10,170 nt of DNA from Methanothrix sp. (GTDB taxonomy: Archaea > Halobacteriota > Methanosarcinia > Methanotrichales > Methanotrichaceae), in assembly GCA_012798025.1 (NCBI GenBank), contig JAAZNX010000010.1, positions 1 to 10,170 of the forward strand, given 5' to 3'. The notes beneath the pieces are model-generated. The model saw only the letters and a program-made list of their open reading frames with translations, did not search any database and was not told the DNA's origin. Shown piece by piece: positions 6,054 to 10,170 of this stretch (within the stretch, counting starts at the first letter, position 1; each line of letters starts with the position of its first letter). A program made the translations under genes and the position numbers.

Positions 6054-7961
6054 TTGTCTGTAGAAGAAGTTCTTTTTGAGCTCAAACGCAAAGTGCAAAG
6101 CAAGCTGCCTCCGGACATCAATGTGACGGGGCTGGAGTTCGAGGGTCCTGAGCTCGTAATTTACACGGACGACCCGAAGAAGCTGGCGGACGACGGCGAG
6201 ATCATTCGCAATCTGGCCAAGGAGCTGCGCAAAAGAGTCGTGGTCCGACCTGACCTGAAGGTGCTGGCAGATCCCGAAGTCGCCATAACCAAGATCCAGG
6301 AGGTCGTGCCAAAAGAAGCTGTCCTGACCAACTACTACTTCGACGGAGAGACTGGCGAAGTGCAGATCGAGGCTGAGAAGCCTGGCCTTGTCATAGGTCG
6401 CCACGGTGCAACGCTTCGCGAGATAACCAAGCTGATTGGATGGACGCCAAAAGTTGTCAGGACACCACCCGTGCGCTCATCGACCATCGCCAACATAAAG
6501 GATTATTTGCGCAGCGTACAATCGGAGCGCAAGAATATCTTGCGCACAGTAGGCCGGAAGATTCACAGAGATATCGCATCCAAGGATCAGTGGATTCGAA
6601 TCACAACGCTGGGTGGATGCCGCGAGGTAGGCCGAAGTTGCATGCTCCTGTCCACCCCTGAGTCCAAGATAATCATTGACTGCGGCATAAATGTGGGATC
6701 TGATGACTCCGCAACGCCTTATCTATATGTGCCTGAGGTCTATCCACTGAACCAGATAGACGCCGTGGTCCTGACTCATGCTCATCTGGACCATGCTGGC
6801 CTTGTGCCCATGCTCTACAAGTACGGCTATGAAGGGCCCATCTACTGCACCCCTCCCACCAGGGATCTGTTTGTACTCCTGCAATTGGATTACATCGAAG
6901 TGGCCGGGCGAGAGGGCAAGCGCCTTCCCTACGACTCCGGCATGATCCGTGAAGCTCTCAAGCATACAATTACTCTTAACTATGGTGATGTGACCGACAT
7001 TGCGCCCGACACCAAATTGACCATGCACAATGCTGGACACATTTTAGGATCGTCAATCGCGCATTTCCATATCGGGGACGGCCTTTACAATGTAGCCTTC
7101 ACCGGCGACTTCAAGTTCGAGAGGACAAGGCTCTTTGATCCGGCTGTGTGCAACTTCCCAAGACTTGAGACGCTGGTGACCGAGGCCACTTACGGGGGGG
7201 CCAACAGCCTTCAACCTTCCCGGAAAGAGGCTGAGGTGAACCTGCTCAAAGTCGTAAAGAACACCATCAAGAATGGTGGCAAAGTCATCATTCCAGCGTT
7301 CTCAGTTGGCCGCAGCCAGGAGGTCATGGTTGTTTTGGAGGAGGCCATCCGCAAAAAAGCCATAGAAGAGGTGCCTGTCTACCTGGATGGCATGATCTAC
7401 GAGGCTACAGCCATCCACACTTCTTATCCAGAGTACCTGAACAACGACCTACGAGATCTGATATTTCATAAAGGGATCAATCCATTCCTGGCACAGTGCT
7501 TTGTGCAGGTGGAGTCGCCCAAGCAGAGGACTGAGATCATAGAAGGTCCACCGTGTGTGATCCTGGCAACGAGCGGCATGCTCAATGGTGGGCCGGTTCT
7601 CGAGTATCTCAAACGCCTCGGTCCCGATGAGAGAAATACGTTGGTGATCGTGGGCTACCAGGCAGAAGGCACTTTGGGCAGACGCATCCAGAAGGGCTGG
7701 AAGGAGCTGCCTCTCTCTGTCGAGGGCAAGACTCAGACTGTGAAGATCAACCTAGACGTAACGACGGTTGACGGCTTTTCCGGCCATTCCGACCGGCAGC
7801 AGCTGATGGAATACATGCGCAGGATCTATCCAAAGCCTGGTCGTGTCCTGACCAACCATGGCGAGGAGAGCAATTGCCTCGATCTGGCAAGCTCCATTTA
7901 CAAGAGGTACAGGATTCCCACCATGGCGCCCATGAATCTGGAAACCGTCAGACTGCTCTGA
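6054..7961 (+). CDS. Beta-CASP metallo-beta-lactamase ribonuclease aCPSF1 / transcription termination factor FttA
   Basis: Archaeal homologue of the CPSF73 cleavage factor; the family is known to cleave RNA at U-rich sites and to terminate transcription by RNA polymerase. The 635 residues match the family length. N-terminal KH-like region (about 1-190) with the [10 protein letters not shown] loop near 115-124. Metallo-beta-lactamase core: H242-x-H244-x-D246-H247 (THAHLDHAG), H329 in the GHILGS motif, and D352 in FTGDFKFE. The beta-CASP insert follows, with SVGRSQEVM and TSGMLNGGP, and the C-terminal lactamase/CASP histidines are H578 in SGHSD and H602 in TNHGEE. All expected zinc ligands are visible, so the enzyme should be active. 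The start is a TTG at 6054; no ATG or GTG in frame fits upstream, and the first residues ([13 protein letters not shown]) align with the usual family N-terminus. Cotranscription with psmB is likely. Confidence 0.96.
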   Translation: MSVEEVLFELKRKVQSKLPPDINVTGLEFEGPELVIYTDDPKKLADDGEIIRNLAKELRKRVVVRPDLKVLADPEVAITKIQEVVPKEAVLTNYYFDGETGEVQIEAEKPGLVIGRHGATLREITKLIGWTPKVVRTPPVRSSTIANIKDYLRSVQSERKNILRTVGRKIHRDIASKDQWIRITTLGGCREVGRSCMLLSTPESKIIIDCGINVGSDDSATPYLYVPEVYPLNQIDAVVLTHAHLDHAGLVPMLYKYGYEGPIYCTPPTRDLFVLLQLDYIEVAGREGKRLPYDSGMIREALKHTITLNYGDVTDIAPDTKLTMHNAGHILGSSIAHFHIGDGLYNVAFTGDFKFERTRLFDPAVCNFPRLETLVTEATYGGANSLQPSRKEAEVNLLKVVKNTIKNGGKVIIPAFSVGRSQEVMVVLEEAIRKKAIEEVPVYLDGMIYEATAIHTSYPEYLNNDLRDLIFHKGINPFLAQCFVQVESPKQRTEIIEGPPCVILATSGMLNGGPVLEYLKRLGPDERNTLVIVGYQAEGTLGRRIQKGWKELPLSVEGKTQTVKINLDVTTVDGFSGHSDRQQLMEYMRRIYPKPGRVLTNHGEESNCLDLASSIYKRYRIPTMAPMNLETVRLL

Positions 7962-7970
7962 GAGCAACCG

Positions 7971-7982
7971 AATTGGCCAATT
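7971..7982. repeat. Perfect 12-bp palindrome upstream of the wHTH cluster
   Basis: AATTGGCCAATT is a perfect palindrome lying nine bases after the aCPSF1 stop and about 12 bases before the TATA-like box of the next gene. This is a sensible position for a dimeric winged-helix protein, possibly one of the two regulators encoded just downstream, acting as repressor or activator. It is not followed by a T-run, so it does not look like a bacterial-type terminator. Confidence 0.45.
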
Positions 7983-7993
7983 GTTCCTCAAAA

Positions 7994-8003
7994 GCTTTAT
8001 CAA
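7994..8003 (+). promoter_or_regulatory. BRE/TATA-like promoter of the wHTH-helicase cluster
   Basis: AAAAG followed by CTTTATCAAA resembles a purine-rich BRE plus TATA box. Counting about 25 bases from its centre reaches 8024, the GTG start, and no ribosome binding site lies before that GTG. This suggests a leaderless mRNA. Confidence 0.55.
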
Positions 8004-8023
8004 ATTAGAGACATAATACCAGT

Positions 8024-8554
8024 GTGAGGTTCTTCGTGACGGGAAAGAGAACGCGGATCATCAATGATCCTTCAGATCTGGTCCCTTTGCTTCAAGCCTT
8101 TGGCTCCAATGTTCATAAAAAAGTCTTCGATGAGCTGAGCCAAGACTGGCATACTGAGCGGGAGCTTGCGGCCCTTATCGGGGATGAGACTAGCGTTCAC
8201 AGGAGCGTGGCGTTGCTTCGCAAGAGCGGCCTTGTTGAGACCAAGTGGAGGGTGCCAGAGCCCGGTGCTAGCCCCGAGAAGGAGTATCGATCCACCTATT
8301 CCCGGGTGCAGGCCAACTTCGGGGCATCCATGGAGGACCTGAGCGAGCTGATCAGCCTCACATTCATGTCCGATGAGGAGTTGCGGTCTGTGACAGAGAA
8401 GCTGCAAAAAATGGTTCAGGGCGGAAATAACAGTCTATCCAATCTTTCCCGGGAGCTGGGATTGAGCCAGATTTTCATTCGCGGTGTCGCAAAAAGGGCA
8501 GAAAAGCTGGCCGTTAGGGGCCAGCGCATTGAGCCTTATGAAGAGGATTTCTGA
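8024..8554 (+). CDS. Winged helix-turn-helix transcriptional regulator, ArsR-like
   Basis: A 176-residue putative DNA-binding protein of the type conserved in methanogens. It opens with RIINDPSDLVPLLQAF (11-26), followed by the winged helix: ERELAALIGDETSVHRSVALLRKSGLVET at about 45-73, where the second helix would read the DNA groove. A more charged middle section is followed by a second HTH-like stretch, LSNLSRELGLSQIFIRGVAKR (138-158). No metal-binding cysteines are present (the protein has none), so it is not a classic metal sensor. The start chosen is GTG 8024, which matches a leaderless promoter; GTG 8036 is a real alternative because GAGGT at 8026-8030 precedes it by five bases, giving a protein four residues shorter. 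Its TGA overlaps the ATG of the next gene by one base, so it is the first gene of a coupled cluster with a second regulator and the helicase. DNA target and ligand are unknown. Confidence 0.8.
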   Translation: MRFFVTGKRTRIINDPSDLVPLLQAFGSNVHKKVFDELSQDWHTERELAALIGDETSVHRSVALLRKSGLVETKWRVPEPGASPEKEYRSTYSRVQANFGASMEDLSELISLTFMSDEELRSVTEKLQKMVQGGNNSLSNLSRELGLSQIFIRGVAKRAEKLAVRGQRIEPYEEDF

Positions 8555-9354
8555 TGGCCAACGTCCTGCAGAGCAAAAGAGAGAGTTCGCGCTTCCAGAT
8601 ACTGGTTGAGATCGCTGCTCATCAGCCCAACCTTCGTCAAAAAGAGGTGGCAGAGAGTTTAGGCGTCACGCCGCAGGCGATCTCAGAGTACATAAAGGAG
8701 CTGGTGGCAGATGGGCTGGTTACCACGGATGGGCGGATGCGTTACAGCATCACCAAGGAAGGGGTGGAGTGGTTGCTTGAGAGTGCCGCCGAGCTGAAGC
8801 GCTATGCTCGCGTGGTCATGGAAGAGATCATAAGCCATGTATCAGTCTGGACGGCTTTAGCCGAGGTAGATCTTCGCGAGGGAGAGCGCGTCTCTCTGGA
8901 GATGCGCAGCGGCCTTTTGTATGCCAATAAAAAAGATGGCATAGAGGCAAGTGGTGTCGTTATCGCTGATGCGAAGGCCGGTGAGGACGTGGGCATATCT
9001 GACCTGCGTGGCTTGATCAGCCTGGATGAAGGAAAGGTCACTGTCTGCAAAGTGCCACGAGTACAGATAGGCGGCTCTCGAAAGGTGGATTTGAAGCTCC
9101 TGGAAAGACAGTTTGCTACAGAAAAGTCCGATGGCAAGATGATAGGATGTCTTGGAATCGAGGCACTGGTGGCGCTGCAAAAGGTGGGGCGCAAGCCAGA
9201 TGTTCTCTTCGGTGCTCGGGAGTTTGCAGTCGAAGCTGCCTACCACGGCATAAGCTCAGTGGTCGTCAGCGTCGACGAGCAGATTCCAGGGTTGCTCACG
9301 CGGCTTGAGTCAGAGGGCCTGAAGTATGAGCTTGTGGATCTCACTTTAGGATGA
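8554..9354 (+). CDS. HTH transcriptional regulator, COG1497 family (DUF7839 C-terminal domain)
   Basis: A 266-residue archaeal regulator. The N-terminal MarR-like winged helix shows LRQKEVAESLGVTPQAISEY at 27-46 and the wing MRYSITKEGVEWL at 62-74. The remaining 190 residues form a globular domain with no catalytic motif that I can see. It contains repeated beta-rich segments (for example GLLYANKKDGIEASGVVIAD, KVTVCKVPRV) and ends in a Rossmann-like stretch, FGAREFAVEAAYHGISSVVV. This type of C-terminal domain is known from the family but its ligand is not. ATG 8554 overlaps the previous stop by one base; GAGGAT lies just upstream. Its own TGA overlaps the ATG of the helicase gene (ATGA), so the three products are probably made from one mRNA in related amounts. 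Family assignment is from memory of the sequence pattern. Confidence 0.82.
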   Translation: MANVLQSKRESSRFQILVEIAAHQPNLRQKEVAESLGVTPQAISEYIKELVADGLVTTDGRMRYSITKEGVEWLLESAAELKRYARVVMEEIISHVSVWTALAEVDLREGERVSLEMRSGLLYANKKDGIEASGVVIADAKAGEDVGISDLRGLISLDEGKVTVCKVPRVQIGGSRKVDLKLLERQFATEKSDGKMIGCLGIEALVALQKVGRKPDVLFGAREFAVEAAYHGISSVVVSVDEQIPGLLTRLESEGLKYELVDLTLG

Positions 9355-10170
9355 CCTTTCAAGTTTTGGCTAAGGCGGAACGGTCCAGGGTACTTCTGCT
9401 ACCTCAGAGCGGAAACAATACGCTCTTCGAGGGCTATCTGAGGCTGAAGGACATGCCTCAGGGTCCGCGTGTCTTCAAGTTTTTGGTGAAGAAAGAATCA
9501 CAGGCCGAGAGGTATCTTCCACCTGAAGAAGCCCTCCGAATGCTGCGCAAGGCCAAAGCCATCCACCTTGCTCGCGGCGATCCTGAGATGGAAAAGAAGC
9601 TCATCAAGCTTCTGGAATCCTACCAGCTTGGTTATCGTTTCGTTAGCATCTGTAACCACTGCCTTGGGCAGAGCAGAGTGACCTTTGTTGGTAGGGAGGC
9701 GATAGCCTACAAGGGCACGTGGATATGCGAAAACTGCGCTGCTGAAGAGCTCTTACGTGAGGCAAATTTCCGCCACCTGGGCCGTGCCGCCAAGGCGCAT
9801 CTGGCCGGGATCTTGAAGGCCAGGCGAAGCCTCGATGATGTGGTCGGCTTGCTCTCACTACAGAGGCTGGAGCCGGAGCTAACGCTGTTTGACACCATCC
9901 AGGCAAGCCGCGAGGAGCCGACGCTGACGCTGGAGAGCGTCGATCTCCCTGAATCGCTGAAAGAACTGCTGCAGAAGAGGTTGACCTGCCTGTTGCCGGT
10001 GCAGTCCAGATCGGTGCAATCAGGCCTGTTGGAAGGCCGAAACCAGCTAATAGTGTCTGCTACGGCAACAGGAAAGAGCCTCATCGGTGAGATGGCGGGG
10101 ATAAAGAGACTTCTGGAGGGCAAGGGAAAGCTGCTGTTTCTGGTCCCGCTCGTAGCTCTAGCCAATCAGA
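9351..10170 (+). CDS. Archaeal Ski2-like DEAD/DEAH helicase (ASH-Ski2, COG1202), C-terminal part missing
   Basis: The first 273 residues of a superfamily 2 RNA helicase; the window edge cuts it just after motif I, so most of the helicase core lies outside. My translation shows an N-terminal extension (DUF5814-type) with a four-cysteine zinc-binding pattern, C101-x2-C104 and C126-x2-C129. This is followed by a Q-motif-like LLPVQSRSVQSGLLEG near 213-228, the Walker A SATATGKS at 236-243, and motif Ia-like FLVPLVALANQ at the end. The SATATGKS form and the upstream zinc ribbon are typical of the archaeal COG1202 group, which is known to associate with the 5'-3' exonuclease aRNase J and the exosome in RNA turnover. 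The start is ATG 9351, overlapping the TGA of the COG1497 gene by four bases. It is the third gene of the coupled cluster. Confidence 0.88.
   Translation, partial: MTFQVLAKAERSRVLLLPQSGNNTLFEGYLRLKDMPQGPRVFKFLVKKESQAERYLPPEEALRMLRKAKAIHLARGDPEMEKKLIKLLESYQLGYRFVSICNHCLGQSRVTFVGREAIAYKGTWICENCAAEELLREANFRHLGRAAKAHLAGILKARRSLDDVVGLLSLQRLEPELTLFDTIQASREEPTLTLESVDLPESLKELLQKRLTCLLPVQSRSVQSGLLEGRNQLIVSATATGKSLIGEMAGIKRLLEGKGKLLFLVPLVALANQ

Noticed and set aside
8802..9246. Two minus-strand frames of about 130 residues
   Set aside because: Both are antisense to the COG1497 gene, and there is no promoter or ribosome binding site for them.

Overview
The window looks like a chromosomal segment of a methanogenic euryarchaeon. 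The evidence is the gene content: a four-subunit-type 2-oxoacid:ferredoxin oxidoreductase, an archaeal proteasome beta subunit, the beta-CASP ribonuclease aCPSF1/FttA, a PIN-ATPase-KH protein, a DUF63 membrane protein, a COG1497 regulator and an archaeal Ski2-like helicase. Archaeal TATA-like boxes, GGAGG/GAGGT ribosome binding sites, TTG and GTG starts and stop/start overlaps agree with this. The flavour of the proteins and the middling GC suggest Methanosarcinales, possibly a Methanothrix (Methanosaeta) relative; that genus guess is an inference from memory of the families, not a search result.

Layout. Positions 1-1571, minus strand: an operon read from right to left, gamma (porG/porC), delta (porD, two 4Fe-4S clusters) and alpha (porA, cut by the window start). 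The junctions overlap by one base. This is the enzyme that joins acetyl-CoA and CO2 to pyruvate in anabolism, or the reverse. Positions 1572-1741 hold a divergent promoter with one TATA-like element usable in both directions and a perfect inverted repeat. Positions 1742-2425, plus strand: a cysteine-bearing protein I do not recognise. Positions 2470-4278, plus: a 602-residue PIN-ATPase-KH protein. Positions 4440-5255, minus: a DUF63 polytopic membrane protein convergent with it. A second divergent promoter (5256-5412) leads into psmB (5413-6033) and the gene for aCPSF1 (6054-7961), 20 bases apart. Positions 8024 to the right edge: a coupled cluster of two winged-helix regulators and the ASH-Ski2 type helicase (cut by the window end), with overlapping junctions and probably a leaderless first gene.

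How it works together. The right two thirds is rich in information-processing quality-control genes: protein degradation (proteasome), 3'-end formation and transcription termination (aCPSF1/FttA), a nuclease-motor-RNA-binding fusion (PIN-ATPase-KH) and an RNA helicase of the Ski2 family. The gene families are mostly known. The least explained items are the unknown protein at 1742-2425, the two palindromes placed at promoters, and the tight coupling of two DNA-binding proteins to a helicase gene. No tRNA, rRNA, CRISPR array, insertion sequence or phage gene was seen.
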